Shown piece after piece: positions 24,845 through 33,390 of a stretch of 64,000 bases of DNA. Source of the DNA: Acinetobacter sp. NCu2D-2. Lineage in GTDB: Bacteria > Pseudomonadota > Gammaproteobacteria > Pseudomonadales > Moraxellaceae. The notes beneath the pieces are model-generated. The model searched no databases. It was given only the letters and a program-made list of their open reading frames with translations, and was not told where the DNA came from. The stretch lies in NCBI RefSeq assembly GCF_001647675.1, contig NZ_CP015595.1, forward strand, positions 186,001 to 250,000, read 5' to 3'. Numbering within the stretch: the first letter of the stretch is position 1; every line of letters starts with the position of its first letter. The translations under genes were made by a program, and so were the position numbers.

Positions 24845-24990
24845 GTGACAAACTTTCCACCTTAATGACATATCTTCCACTTTAAAATGACAAACCTTCC
24901 ACTTTTGAGTGACACCCATTGCACCTTTAAGTGACAAGTATTCCACTTTTCTATGACAAACCTTCCACTTTTTTGTGACAAGCCTTCCAC
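24845..24990 (+). repeat. Tandem iteron array, seven copies
   Basis: Copies start at 24845, 24865, 24887, 24909, 24931, 24953 and 24975, so the step is 20 and then five times 22 bases, two helical turns. The 24909 copy is the most diverged (GTGACACCCATTGCAC). An AT-only stretch of about 130 bases (25010-25140), suitable for strand opening, follows directly. Confidence 0.92.
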
Positions 24991-25151
24991 CTTTAAAATT
25001 CTAAGTATATGTTTTAAAAAAAGAAAAAACTCTCTAATTATTAATTACTAATTAACTAAATATATATTAATTATTTAATTAAGCTAGCTATATTTTTTAA
25101 ATTCATTATTTGTTTCTCATATAATCAAATGAACATTTTAAATTTAAAATA

Positions 25152-25168
25152 TGTAGCAAGTTGCTACA
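25152..25168. promoter_or_regulatory. Palindrome copy 2, ahead of parA
   Basis: TGTAGCAAGTTGCTACA, centred 47 bases before the parA start codon, is where an operator or centromere of the ParA/ParB system is expected. It differs from copies 1 and 3 only in the central base. Confidence 0.65.
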
Positions 25169-25206
25169 AACTTATTTATATTAGTTTCATTCAATTATGG
25201 AATTAG

Positions 25207-25989
25207 ATGACAAGCATGTCTGCTAAAATCATTGCTGTAGCAAATCATAAAGGTGGCTGTGGTAAAACAACAACCGTAGTTCATCTTGCATCAGAACTCG
25301 CTAATCTTGGTAACAAAGTTTTAGTTATCGATTTAGATCCTCAAGCTAACGCAAGTCTACATATTGGAACCAAACATCCAAGTGAAGTACCTGTTACAAC
25401 AGCTGAACTTCTTGTGGGTGATATTTCCTTATTAGCTGACGCATTAGATGAAACAACAAATTTTGAAAACGTATCATTAATTTACGGTTCTCTAAACTTG
25501 GGTAAAACAGAAGATCAATTAAAAGATGATGCACCGAGACCTTCTGAAGAACTAACGACAAAAATCGAACTGTTACGCGATATTTATGATTATATCTTAA
25601 TTGATTGCCCGCCAAGTTTAAAATTATTGACGAGTAATGCATTAGCATCTTCAACGCATGTCATTATTCCAATTGAGTCAGGTTCACAATATGGGCTATA
25701 TGGTGTAACAGATTTATTGAATCATTTAGAGAAAATACGTCGTATAAATCCAGATTTAAAATTGTTGGGTGCATTACTCATCAAACATGATGAGCGCCAA
25801 AATGTTTGTAAACTTATAAAAGAAGAAGCATTAAAACAAGTTGGTGTAATTCTGGAGAATTCAATTCCCCAAAGTACAAAGGTAAATCAAGCAGCGATTA
25901 TGCAACAACCTCTTCTCAAACTTGAAAAAAGCTCGAAAGTACGTAAAGCATTCCAAATGCTTGCCGCAGAAGTTATAGAAAAAGTTTAA
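25207..25989 (+). CDS. parA: ParA partition ATPase
   Basis: 260 residues. The deviant Walker A motif KGGCGKTTT near residue 16, the VIDLDPQANAS strand (Walker A') and the DCPPSLKLL Walker B region define the ParA/MinD family. There is no N-terminal helix-turn-helix, so it is a short (type Ib/chromosome-like) ParA. It moves plasmid copies with ParB. It lies 12 bases before parB in the same operon. ATG codons at 25207 and 25216 are both possible; the first has a GGA site at about the right distance. Confidence 0.93.
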   Translation: MTSMSAKIIAVANHKGGCGKTTTVVHLASELANLGNKVLVIDLDPQANASLHIGTKHPSEVPVTTAELLVGDISLLADALDETTNFENVSLIYGSLNLGKTEDQLKDDAPRPSEELTTKIELLRDIYDYILIDCPPSLKLLTSNALASSTHVIIPIESGSQYGLYGVTDLLNHLEKIRRINPDLKLLGALLIKHDERQNVCKLIKEEALKQVGVILENSIPQSTKVNQAAIMQQPLLKLEKSSKVRKAFQMLAAEVIEKV

Positions 25990-26001
25990 AAGGATTGATG
26001 T

Positions 26002-26913
26002 ATGGCTAGCGCTAAAGAATTACTTGCACAACGATTGAAGCAAAATACTGAAAAGCATCAACAAGCACAGCAAGAGACAATTAAGGATCAAAAAGAGTTC
26101 CGACGCAATGTCAGTATTTCTGATATTACAAAGAGTCCTAATCAACCGCGTAAAATTTTTAATCAAACTGAGTTACAAGAGCTAGCAGATTCGATTTCAG
26201 AAGTAGGTCTTTTGCAACCTATCACTGTTCGTAAGTTAGGGAACTCCAAATTTGAATTGATCGCAGGTGAACGTCGTCTTAGAGCACATCAGTTACTCAA
26301 TAAGAATACGATAGAAGTCATTATTATTGATGCAAATGATGAAGAGGCCTCTTTACTTACTCTTGCTGAAAATTTAAAGAGACAAGATTTAAGTGATTAC
26401 GAAATCTTCTTAGGATTAGATGCTTTACATGAGGATTTGAAGAAGAATAAACAAAAATTAGCGAAATCATTAGGTTTAAATCGTGAAGATATGTATAAAT
26501 ACTTATCTTTTGAGAAACTTCCACCAGTAATACTTGGTGATTTGAATACGATGCCTAACTTATTAGGTCGTAGTGCGGCTACCGCATTTAAGAAGTTTTT
26601 ATCTGATCATTCTGAAGATTTAGATGTCGCTGTAAAGGCTCTACTAGGTGCTTGGGAACAAGTTAAAGCTAAGAAGCTAGAGCAAAGTAAAGCTGTAACA
26701 TATGCTACGAAGCTGTTGACCGAAAAAAATTCGAAAGTTCCATCGACCTCACTTGTTCGAAAAATACAATTTGAAGGTAAGGTTGCAGGTAACATAAAAA
26801 TGGATACTAAACAGCTAAAAGTATCATTAAACGTTTCAGAAATTGATGAAGAAGATTTAGAAAGTTTAGAAAATCTGCTGAAAAAAATCATAGAGAAAAA
26901 TAAAAAGGTGTAG
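26002..26913 (+). CDS. parB: ParB centromere-binding protein
   Basis: 303 residues. The ParB/Srx nucleotide-binding domain is clear (NQPRKIFNQTELQELADSI, LLQPITVRKL, ELIAGERRLRAHQ). A helix-turn-helix region follows (YEIFLGLDALHEDLKKNKQKLAKSLGLNRE, about 135-165) and the end is a charged dimer region. It binds centromere sites, spreads and is moved by ParA. The gene ends inside a copy of the 17-bp palindrome, which also acts as terminator stem. Confidence 0.93.
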   Translation: MASAKELLAQRLKQNTEKHQQAQQETIKDQKEFRRNVSISDITKSPNQPRKIFNQTELQELADSISEVGLLQPITVRKLGNSKFELIAGERRLRAHQLLNKNTIEVIIIDANDEEASLLTLAENLKRQDLSDYEIFLGLDALHEDLKKNKQKLAKSLGLNREDMYKYLSFEKLPPVILGDLNTMPNLLGRSAATAFKKFLSDHSEDLDVAVKALLGAWEQVKAKKLEQSKAVTYATKLLTEKNSKVPSTSLVRKIQFEGKVAGNIKMDTKQLKVSLNVSEIDEEDLESLENLLKKIIEKNKKV

Positions 26914-26935
26914 CAACTTGCTACACCTTTTTTTT
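26902..26935 (+). terminator. Palindrome copy 3 and terminator of parAB
   Basis: The 21-bp palindrome at 26907-26927 includes the parB stop codon and contains the same 17-bp core as copies 1 and 2. It is flanked by A and T runs, so it can also end transcription in both directions. Confidence 0.7.
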
Positions 26936-28671
26936 AAAAGATAAAACAAGTAAATATTGGAAGACCTCGATCAATATCCAATGTAGCTACTGCTCTGTGG
27001 CTTGCGCTCTAAGCGCTTGTTTGAAGCGCGATATAGGGATGTATGTAATTTGGTGTGGGAGTTGATTTGGTGGCTTCTATGCGTATATATGGTGTTTTGA
27101 AAGGATAATCTGAATTTTATTCAAAAGGTTTATTTACTTCAAAAATCCAGTTAGAAGTAGAAATTTTATCCCACAAAATTTAAACTGATTATTGATTACG
27201 GAATTTATTTTAATTTAACGTTTTATTTCTAGTAGTGAATGATCTTACATTTTAAATGCTCACTGCTCGTAATATGACACAAGCATATTCCGGAACTTTT
27301 GAATGAAAAAAATTGATACCCAATAAATAATACATAATGTGATGAAAGCTTATTTCATACCAAAAAAATTAGTTAGTAATGAATTTACGTAAAGGTAAAA
27401 TGTAAGTAGCATTAAGCTATGGACATCCAAAACCGTGAGCAAATTTCGAGTTGTATAAAATTTAATTTTTATCATACATAGTAGATAAGAACCTCAATCG
27501 ATCTCTTGAAAAAAAATCTATCTGTTAGATTAGGTCGCCATTACGCCAATTCTCAATAGTAATTTCTGTGAAAATTAAGTCATAAAAGTATATTTTAAGA
27601 GACAGGCCACTAAGCACAATTAAATAAAAAACAACTCAAGTCCATAAAGCATTTTTTCAAATTTTTGGTCAATCATTATTGAATGTTTAAACCTTCATTT
27701 TATTCATCAAATTTTAATTTGCTGTCCATTTATAAGTTTGTACAAATTTAAGAGTCTTACACTATTGTATCAAATTCATATTATTCTGATGTGAAGAGTA
27801 TATGAAACAGAAATCAACAAGAGTAATTAGCCTATTGAAATTGTGTTTTTCTAGAATTGTAAAAGAAATTTTTAAAAGGTATATAGAAATTTACCAATAG
27901 AACTAGATGCAAATTATTGAACACAAAAAAGCTAATTTTTTAAACCAACAACAAACTTTAAATTGTATAGATAAAACTCGCCTTAGGATAAAGAACATTA
28001 AAGTGAATTCTTATATTGACATAAAATTGTTGAAATGTTTTTGATAATCAAAATAACGCTAAATAAAAATATATTCATATTTCAATATTTTAAGAGAATT
28101 ATTTTGAGGTTTAAATAATTATCCCTAGAGTTGTCCGCAGCTTTTGTGGATAAATTATAGGCTAAGAACCCTAGCGGGAATAGAGAAAGGGATGTATTGG
28201 TTAATAAATATGCAAATTAAACTAAATAAACGTGAAAAATCATCTTTAATAAGATTACACATTAGCGAAAAAATGCCTCTAATCGATTGATCTGCAATAC
28301 CTCTAAATAAATTTTAGTAAAATCCAAATTATTAATATGTAAGATAAGTATTTCGGTAACAATTAGAAATTAAATAATAGCCTAAGCAAAGTAGGAATTT
28401 AAATCTCAAAAGTGCTTAAATATTTACAATATGATATTTTTATCTTAGATTAATATTTGTTTAATAAATAAATATATAAGAAAACTTGATAATTTGATGT
28501 ATACCTGTCATAGTACTTATGACTAGAAAAAGTCTAGTTTGTATAATTTTTTAATCATCGTTGCTTATTTATAATTCTTCGTTTTTTAGATTACAAATAC
28601 TATTCTTTATTATTTTTCAAAGTTATATCTCGCCATGCAATTGGCTCACAAATATTAAAATAGGTTTTATT
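26936..28671. other. Gene-poor 1.7-kb stretch after parB
   Basis: AT-rich, with no ORF that has both a ribosome site and a plausible protein. One DnaA box (TGTGGATAA, 28145-28153) is seen near 28130-28200 beside a short GC-richer patch. The last 100 bases are probably the long 5' leader of the cold-shock gene. Nothing else is recognised. Confidence 0.6.
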
Positions 28672-28887
28672 ATGTCAAATTCAAACGTAGTTAAAGGTAC
28701 TGTAAAGTGGTTCAATGAAGCAAAAGGCTTTGGCTTCATTCAAACCCAAGAAGGACCAGATGTTTTTGCTCATTTCAGTGAAATTGCGAGCTCAGGCTTC
28801 CGTACATTATTTGAGGGTCAACAAGTAGAGTTCAGTATTGCACAGGGACAGAAAGGTCCTAATGCCGTAAATATTGTAGCAATCTAA
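28672..28887 (+). CDS. CspA-type cold-shock protein
   Basis: 71 residues, normal length. The two RNA-binding motifs are KGFGFI and VFAHFS, after [11 protein letters not shown]. These proteins are single-stranded nucleic-acid chaperones. The ATG at 28672 is used because [15 protein letters not shown] is the usual opening; a longer frame from 28561 would cover the leader, which in this family is a long regulated 5' UTR. Plasmid copies of csp genes are frequent in Acinetobacter. Confidence 0.95.
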   Translation: MSNSNVVKGTVKWFNEAKGFGFIQTQEGPDVFAHFSEIASSGFRTLFEGQQVEFSIAQGQKGPNAVNIVAI

Positions 28888-28946
28888 ATGTGTTGATCAT
28901 AAAAATGATAAGTGATCATAAATAAGTATTAATTTTAGGATAAAAG

Positions 28947-29174
28947 TTGTTAATAAAAGAAAATTTAGTTGCAAAGTCAATCAATGGTACAGAAATTTTA
29001 GTATCACTGATTCCTCATAATAAACTTCAGAATACTCGTCAGGGCTTAAAACCAGTCGAAGTAGGTAAAAGAGTTCGTTTGGCTTCAGGTATTGAAGTGG
29101 ATTTAAATCTCGATGGTCGTAGTTTTTATGCCGCATTGAACCAGCTATTTAGATTGGAACAGAAAGTGAGTTAA
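28947..29174 (+). CDS. Small uncharacterised protein, 75 residues
   Basis: The TTG start at 28947 has an AGGAT site 5 to 6 bases ahead. The protein (MLIKENLVAKSINGTEILVS at the start) is soluble with no motif that I recognise; beta strands with a positively charged middle (GKRVRLASGIEVDLNLDGR) suggest a small barrel. It is read in the same direction as the cold-shock gene before it and the small gene after it, so the three may form a unit. Confidence 0.6.
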   Translation: MLIKENLVAKSINGTEILVSLIPHNKLQNTRQGLKPVEVGKRVRLASGIEVDLNLDGRSFYAALNQLFRLEQKVS

Positions 29175-29222
29175 AAAGAATCCAATTAGAGCAAACCATT
29201 TTAATTAATTTCAGGTAAATCA

Positions 29223-29468
29223 ATGTATATAGAAAATATTAAAGTCACAGATCAGTTTGGTGCAATGTATGCAATTAAAGCGACTGTAGAAAGACATTTC
29301 TTAGAAAGCAAATCAGCCTCACATATCCAATATATTACAGTGGATGGTGAAGATATTCGTCCAAGTTTTGAGATGTGTTTTCAAAGTAGATCGAGTGGAA
29401 AAATTTTCAAAGTCATTAAAAATGGCGGATTCAAACGGCAAGTGCAACAGTATAAAAACCAGCCATAA
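29223..29468 (+). CDS. Small uncharacterised protein whose end was replaced by an IS30-family insertion
   Basis: 81 residues as read now. The last 13 (from G69) come from the IS30 end. When the element and one GCG repeat are removed, the frame goes NGELKC and stops at 30509-30511, giving 72 residues. The protein (MYIENIKVTDQFGAMYAIKA) is acidic and beta-rich, with no known domain. It has no signal peptide. Only the extreme C-terminus changed, so it may still work. Confidence 0.6.
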   Translation: MYIENIKVTDQFGAMYAIKATVERHFLESKSASHIQYITVDGEDIRPSFEMCFQSRSSGKIFKVIKNGGFKRQVQQYKNQP

Positions 29469-30494
29469 CTTCACTCGGTGTATACCAACCTAGTGTTTTT
29501 CTAGGACGATGGTTGAGTGCAAATTCTATCTGCTCTATTTGTTCGTTTGACACATCATCAAACGATGATGATTTTGGCAGATATTGACGGATTAAACCAT
29601 TCGTATTTTCATTTCTAGCTCGCTGAATAGACTTGTAAGGATCAGCAAAATACGTCTCTATCCCAGCATCAGTAATTCTTTTGTGTTCGGAAAATTCTTT
29701 GCCATTATTAAATGTCACACTATAAGCATGGCTCATTTGTAAACGATCTAATGCACAAGTAATCGTTTGAGAGGATGCTCTCGTTGGCCCTAAATGAACA
29801 ATATGTACATACAGGCTCTTTCGATCAACGAGTGTCAATAAAGCACCTTTATGATGTTTACCAATCACCGTGTCACCTTCGAAATCTCCTAAACGTTGTC
29901 GTTGATCAATGACCTGGTCTCTGCAGTGAATACTTGTTTTATCAATGATTTGCCCCCTACGATCCGTGTTTTTGTAACCGCGTTTTCGATATTTCTTCTG
30001 ATGCCTTAAGTGTAGATGGAGTTTACCTCCTTGTGATTTATCTTGATAAATGTACTGGTAAATCCACTCATGTGAAGGTACATCCAGCCAACCGCGTTGT
30101 GTTAAAGCACCTGAAATTTGTTCTGGTGACCAGTCCAAACCAATCAAATAATCAATATAAGCGAAGGCAAATGCTGTCATTGATGATGAAGGACGGTACC
30201 GTCTTTGACTTGCAAATTTAGCTGCCTGTTGAGCTCTATATCCACGTTGCCCAGTATTTCTTTTTATTTCACGGTAGATGGTTGATCGTGAACGTCCTAA
30301 CTCCCGAGCAAGGGTAGCGATTGAACTTTTACTTTTCAAAGTAGCATAAATTTCGTATCTTTCATCTTGAGAAAGTTGGGTGTATTTCTTCATTGTGTGC
30401 TTTCCAATTGCGAGTTGAAAAAGTCTAATGATTCTATGAATACACCTAACTTTTTCAACTAACTACAAATGTGTTGCACTTGGGATTTGAATCT
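29428..30494. mobile_element. IS30-family insertion sequence (ISAba125-like)
   Basis: About 1067 bp. The ends share GATTCAAA and CAAGTGCAACA as inverted repeats with two or three mismatches between the blocks. GCG lies on both sides (29425-29427 and 30495-30497), fitting a 3-base target duplication. The precise right end may be one base different. It carries one transposase gene. Confidence 0.8.
29431..30393 (-). CDS. IS30-family DDE transposase
   Basis: 320 residues, full length. The N-terminal helix-turn-helix (LSQDERYEIYATL...IATLARELGRSRSTIYREI) is followed by the DDE core: DFEGDTVIG (first Asp), VTFNNGKEF (an N where a D is common in this strand) and RARNENTNGLIRQ (the Glu). The NENTNG block is diagnostic for IS30. 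Whether the FNNGKEF change affects activity is uncertain. Confidence 0.92.
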   Translation of the reverse strand: MKKYTQLSQDERYEIYATLKSKSSIATLARELGRSRSTIYREIKRNTGQRGYRAQQAAKFASQRRYRPSSSMTAFAFAYIDYLIGLDWSPEQISGALTQRGWLDVPSHEWIYQYIYQDKSQGGKLHLHLRHQKKYRKRGYKNTDRRGQIIDKTSIHCRDQVIDQRQRLGDFEGDTVIGKHHKGALLTLVDRKSLYVHIVHLGPTRASSQTITCALDRLQMSHAYSVTFNNGKEFSEHKRITDAGIETYFADPYKSIQRARNENTNGLIRQYLPKSSSFDDVSNEQIEQIEFALNHRPRKTLGWYTPSEVMAGFYTVALAV

Positions 30495-30515
30495 GCGAAT
30501 TAAAATGTTGATAGA

Positions 30516-30551
30516 AAAATAGAAAAAATGTGTAAACATTTTTTCTATTTT
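30516..30551. terminator. AT-rich terminator after catD
   Basis: A perfect 16-bp stem (30516-30531 with 30536-30551) encloses a 4-base loop. It follows the catD stop by 10 bases on the minus strand and has T-rich sides. Confidence 0.75.
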
Positions 30552-30560
30552 ATCAAAATC

Positions 30561-31337
30561 TTATACTATAAATTTTTGGATAGCACGATTGAAGTCATCT
30601 GCTTTTTCAAGATTGGAAATATGTGATGCATTAATCTCAAACAATTGGCTGCCAGGGATGTTATGTTGCATATATAAACCATCTTCTACAGTCGTCACCG
30701 GATCCTGTTGACCTGCAATGATAAGCACTGGAATACGAATTTTAGATAAATCCTCCCGGACATCCGCTTTAGCCAAAGCTTCACAACAACTCGCATAACC
30801 TTCTGGGCTGCCAGCTCCAAGGTCGTTTGAAAGTTTAGCAACAATTGTTGGGTTACTTTGGATAAAGGGATCTGTGAACCAACGCCCGGCAGCAGTGGAG
30901 GCGATAGGTAAAAGTCCTTGCTCGCGAACTAAATTTGCACGATCTAGCCAAGTATTTTCTGAACCGATTTTAGCAGCGGTATTACATACAATCACATAGT
31001 TGAAACGATCAGGATAATGCTGTGCAAGCCACTGACCTGTAATCCCCCCCATAGAAATTCCACAAAAAATTGCTTTGGAAATTTCTAAATGATTCAGTAA
31101 ATTTATAACATCTTCACCCAATAACTCTAGATTATAAGGACCTTGTGGTGCTGTAGACTTCCCATGACCACGGGTATCGTAGCAAATTATAAAATAGTTA
31201 CTCTTAAAGAACTCAATCTGTGGTTGCCACATACTGTAGTTCGTACCTAATGAATTTGAGAAGATAATGGCTGGATTCGATTGATCACCAAAGGTCTGAA
31301 AATTAATCTGAGCAGTATTAGATGTAAATGTCGGCAT
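30561..31337 (-). CDS. catD: 3-oxoadipate enol-lactonase
   Basis: 258 residues, the full length of the family. An alpha/beta hydrolase with nucleophile elbow GISMGG, the acid in the IIAGQQDPVT strand and the histidine in NASHISNLE. It opens 3-oxoadipate enol-lactone to 3-oxoadipate. It is the last gene of the cat operon (48 bases after catF), and the catalytic triad is complete. PcaD, the isoenzyme of the protocatechuate branch, is nearly identical in role, but the gene order here is that of the cat operon. Confidence 0.92.
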   Translation of the reverse strand: MPTFTSNTAQINFQTFGDQSNPAIIFSNSLGTNYSMWQPQIEFFKSNYFIICYDTRGHGKSTAPQGPYNLELLGEDVINLLNHLEISKAIFCGISMGGITGQWLAQHYPDRFNYVIVCNTAAKIGSENTWLDRANLVREQGLLPIASTAAGRWFTDPFIQSNPTIVAKLSNDLGAGSPEGYASCCEALAKADVREDLSKIRIPVLIIAGQQDPVTTVEDGLYMQHNIPGSQLFEINASHISNLEKADDFNRAIQKFIV

Positions 31338-31350
31338 AGATTCCTCTCAA

Positions 31351-31371
31351 CCTCCCTTGATTAAAGGGAGG
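31351..31371. repeat. Short palindromic intergenic repeat between catF and catD
   Basis: The hairpin CTCCCTT/AAAGGGAG with a 4-base loop shares its AGGGAGG motif with the longer hairpin between catJ and catF. Confidence 0.5.
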
Positions 31372-31385
31372 GGAATTTTAAATAG

Positions 31386-32591
31386 TTATACGCGTTCGAT
31401 AATCAAAGCGATGCCTTGACCAACACCGATACACATTGAACAGAGTGCATATTTCCCGTCAGTTTGTTCAAGTTGATTCAGTGCGGTTGTAACTAATCGG
31501 GCACCTGAAGCACCTAATGGATGACCGATTGCAATTGCACCACCGTTTGGATTCACACGTGCATCATCATCCGCCAAACCTAAGTCACGTGTTACAGCGA
31601 GGGCTTGTGCTGCAAATGCCTCATTGAGCTCAATTACGTCCATCTGTTCAAGACTTAAATCTGTTTGAGCCAACAATTTCTTAATTGCAGGTGCAGGGCC
31701 ATAACCCATAATTCTGGGCTCCACGCCAACAACAGTTGCACCAATAATTTTCGCACGAGGTTGAAGTGCGTATTTTTCTACTGCTTCTTCCGATGCAATA
31801 AGTAGTGCAGCGGCCCCATCATTAATGCCTGAAGCATTTCCCGCAGTCACGGTCCCGTCTGATTTCACAACTGGTTTAAGTTTAGTTAAGCCTTCAAGGG
31901 TAGTAGAAGCACGTGGATGTTCATCCTGAGCAATCACGACAGGCTCACCTTTACGTTGAGGTATGGTGACAGGGATGATTTCCTTATCAAAAAAGCCTTT
32001 AGCTTGTGCTACAGCTGTTTTTTGCTGACTGCCTAATGCAAACTGATCTTGATCTGCACGGTTAATATTAAATTGTTCCGCAACATTTTCTGCAGTTTGC
32101 GGCATGGTTTCAACGCCATATAGTTCTTTTAATTTTGGATTGATGAAACGCCAGCCCATGGTGGTATCTTCAATCTTTTGCGAACGGCCGTATGCTGTTT
32201 CAGGTTTACCCATAACAAAAGGTGCACGAGACATTGACTCAACACCACCTGCAATGATCAGATCTGCTTCACCTGATTTAATTGCTCGTGCAGCCATAGC
32301 AACTGCATCAAGCGATGAACCACACAAGCGATTGACAGTGGTAGCTGGAACTTGATAGGGAAGGCCAGCAAGCAATGCGGACATACGGCCTACATTACGA
32401 TTATCTTCACCTGCCTGATTGGCACAGCCATAAATCACATCATCAACTTGGTTCCATTCCACACTCGGATTTCGTTCAATTAATGCTTTAATGGGCAAAG
32501 CGCCTAAGTCATCTGTACGTACGGGTGCGAGTCCACCTGCATAACGGCCAAAAGGTATACGAATAGCATCAATGATATATGCGTTTTTCAT
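31386..32591 (-). CDS. catF: 3-oxoadipyl-CoA thiolase
   Basis: About 401 residues. The catalytic cysteine ([14 protein letters not shown]), the His of [16 protein letters not shown] and the second cysteine in [11 protein letters not shown] are all present. It splits 3-oxoadipyl-CoA into succinyl-CoA and acetyl-CoA, the last step of catechol breakdown. The ATG at 32591 ([20 protein letters not shown]) is chosen because the residues before it are not conserved in thiolases. Confidence 0.93.
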   Translation of the reverse strand: MKNAYIIDAIRIPFGRYAGGLAPVRTDDLGALPIKALIERNPSVEWNQVDDVIYGCANQAGEDNRNVGRMSALLAGLPYQVPATTVNRLCGSSLDAVAMAARAIKSGEADLIIAGGVESMSRAPFVMGKPETAYGRSQKIEDTTMGWRFINPKLKELYGVETMPQTAENVAEQFNINRADQDQFALGSQQKTAVAQAKGFFDKEIIPVTIPQRKGEPVVIAQDEHPRASTTLEGLTKLKPVVKSDGTVTAGNASGINDGAAALLIASEEAVEKYALQPRAKIIGATVVGVEPRIMGYGPAPAIKKLLAQTDLSLEQMDVIELNEAFAAQALAVTRDLGLADDDARVNPNGGAIAIGHPLGASGARLVTTALNQLEQTDGKYALCSMCIGVGQGIALIIERV

Positions 32592-32613
32592 TATATAAAT
32601 CCTTGGAATATAG

Positions 32614-32709
32614 CTCCTCACTTTCTTGAAGGGAGGATAGGAGGGATTTAAAGGAAGTTAATTTTTAATATTAATACTTCCTAAATCCCTCCTTTAATAA
32701 AAAGGGGAC
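32614..32709. repeat. Hairpin repeat block between catJ and catF
   Basis: The stretch holds AAGGGAGGA and AGGAGGGATTTA, then the reverse complement TAAATCCCTCCT after an AT loop (stem about 32638-32657 with 32677-32694, a two-base bulge). Similar CCCTCC/GGGAGG blocks occur between catF and catD. It resembles the short interspersed palindromes known in Acinetobacter genomes and could also lower expression of distal genes. Confidence 0.55.
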
Positions 32710-32717
32710 TTTTCGTT

Positions 32718-33368
32718 CTAAGCAGTCGCATCAATCAGTTTTGCACCAGTCATTGCTTGTAGTTCTTCGAATGACAAACCTTCCACTTTTTCAATAACCT
32801 TCATTCCTTCTGCTGTGACATCAATAACACAGAGGTCTGTATAGATACGATCGACACACTTAAGTCCTGTCGCAGGATACGTCAGTTCTGCCACAATTTT
32901 AGGTTCACCTTTTTTGGTTACATGATCAGTCGTAATAAATACTTTTTTGGCACCAACGGCTAAATCCATTGCTCCACCAACAGCTGGAATTGCATCAGGG
33001 GCACCCGTATGCCAGTTGGCAAGGTCGCCATTTTCAGCAACTTGAAATGCGCCGAGTACAGCAATATCTAAATGTCCACCACGCATCATGGCAAATGAAT
33101 CGCCATGGTGGAAAAAAGCACCGCCTGTAAGCATTGTGACAAATTCTTTACCAGCATTAATCAGTTCAGGATCACGATCTTCTTCGAGAGGGGGAGGACC
33201 AAATGCCAATAAGCCATTTTCAGAGTGTAGGAATACATCTTTATCTGAAGGTAAATAGCTAGAGATTTTAGTGGGAAGGCCAATACCTAAATTGACGTAT
33301 GAACCATCAGGAATATCCTGCGCAACACGTTCAGCAATTTGATCACGGGTTAATTTGGTATAGCTCAT
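32718..33368 (-). CDS. catJ: 3-oxoadipate CoA-transferase, beta subunit
   Basis: About 216 residues. The CoA-transferase type-I beta fold with the catalytic glutamate in SENGLLAFGPPP and the glycine loop NLGIGLPTKIS. With CatI it transfers CoA from succinyl-CoA to 3-oxoadipate. The ATG at 33368 is used (MSYTKLTRDQIAERV) since a longer frame would overlap catI. It lies 22 bases after the catI stop. Confidence 0.92.
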   Translation of the reverse strand: MSYTKLTRDQIAERVAQDIPDGSYVNLGIGLPTKISSYLPSDKDVFLHSENGLLAFGPPPLEEDRDPELINAGKEFVTMLTGGAFFHHGDSFAMMRGGHLDIAVLGAFQVAENGDLANWHTGAPDAIPAVGGAMDLAVGAKKVFITTDHVTKKGEPKIVAELTYPATGLKCVDRIYTDLCVIDVTAEGMKVIEKVEGLSFEELQAMTGAKLIDATA

Positions 33369-33390
33369 GAATTCTCTCCTTAATCCGTGA

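Larger units (their letters stand above)
23697..24990. repeat. Iteron origin of replication (oriV)
   Basis: A 16-bp iteron, RTGACAARCYTTCCAC in rough form, occurs about 17 times. One is reversed at 23736-23751 (a weak reversed copy starts at 23697), then forward copies start at 23809, 23913, 24009, 24112, 24199, about 24300, 24385, 24562 and 24738. A tight array follows. The first nine forward copies are spaced by about 85-105 bp or twice that (about 177). The DNA between is AT-rich and shows no second repeat. DnaA boxes lie inside. With rep on one side and parA on the other this is the origin. Confidence 0.9.

Noticed and set aside
23809..24990. CRISPR array, because a short repeat recurs at fairly regular steps
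   Set aside because: The repeat is only 16 bp, the spacers are about 70-160 bp or 4-6 bp, the copies vary, and no cas gene is present. The rep gene beside it makes them iterons.
28561..28671. Longer cold-shock protein starting at 28561
   Set aside because: Cold-shock proteins are about 70 residues and begin at the [15 protein letters not shown] position; the upstream part is the leader.
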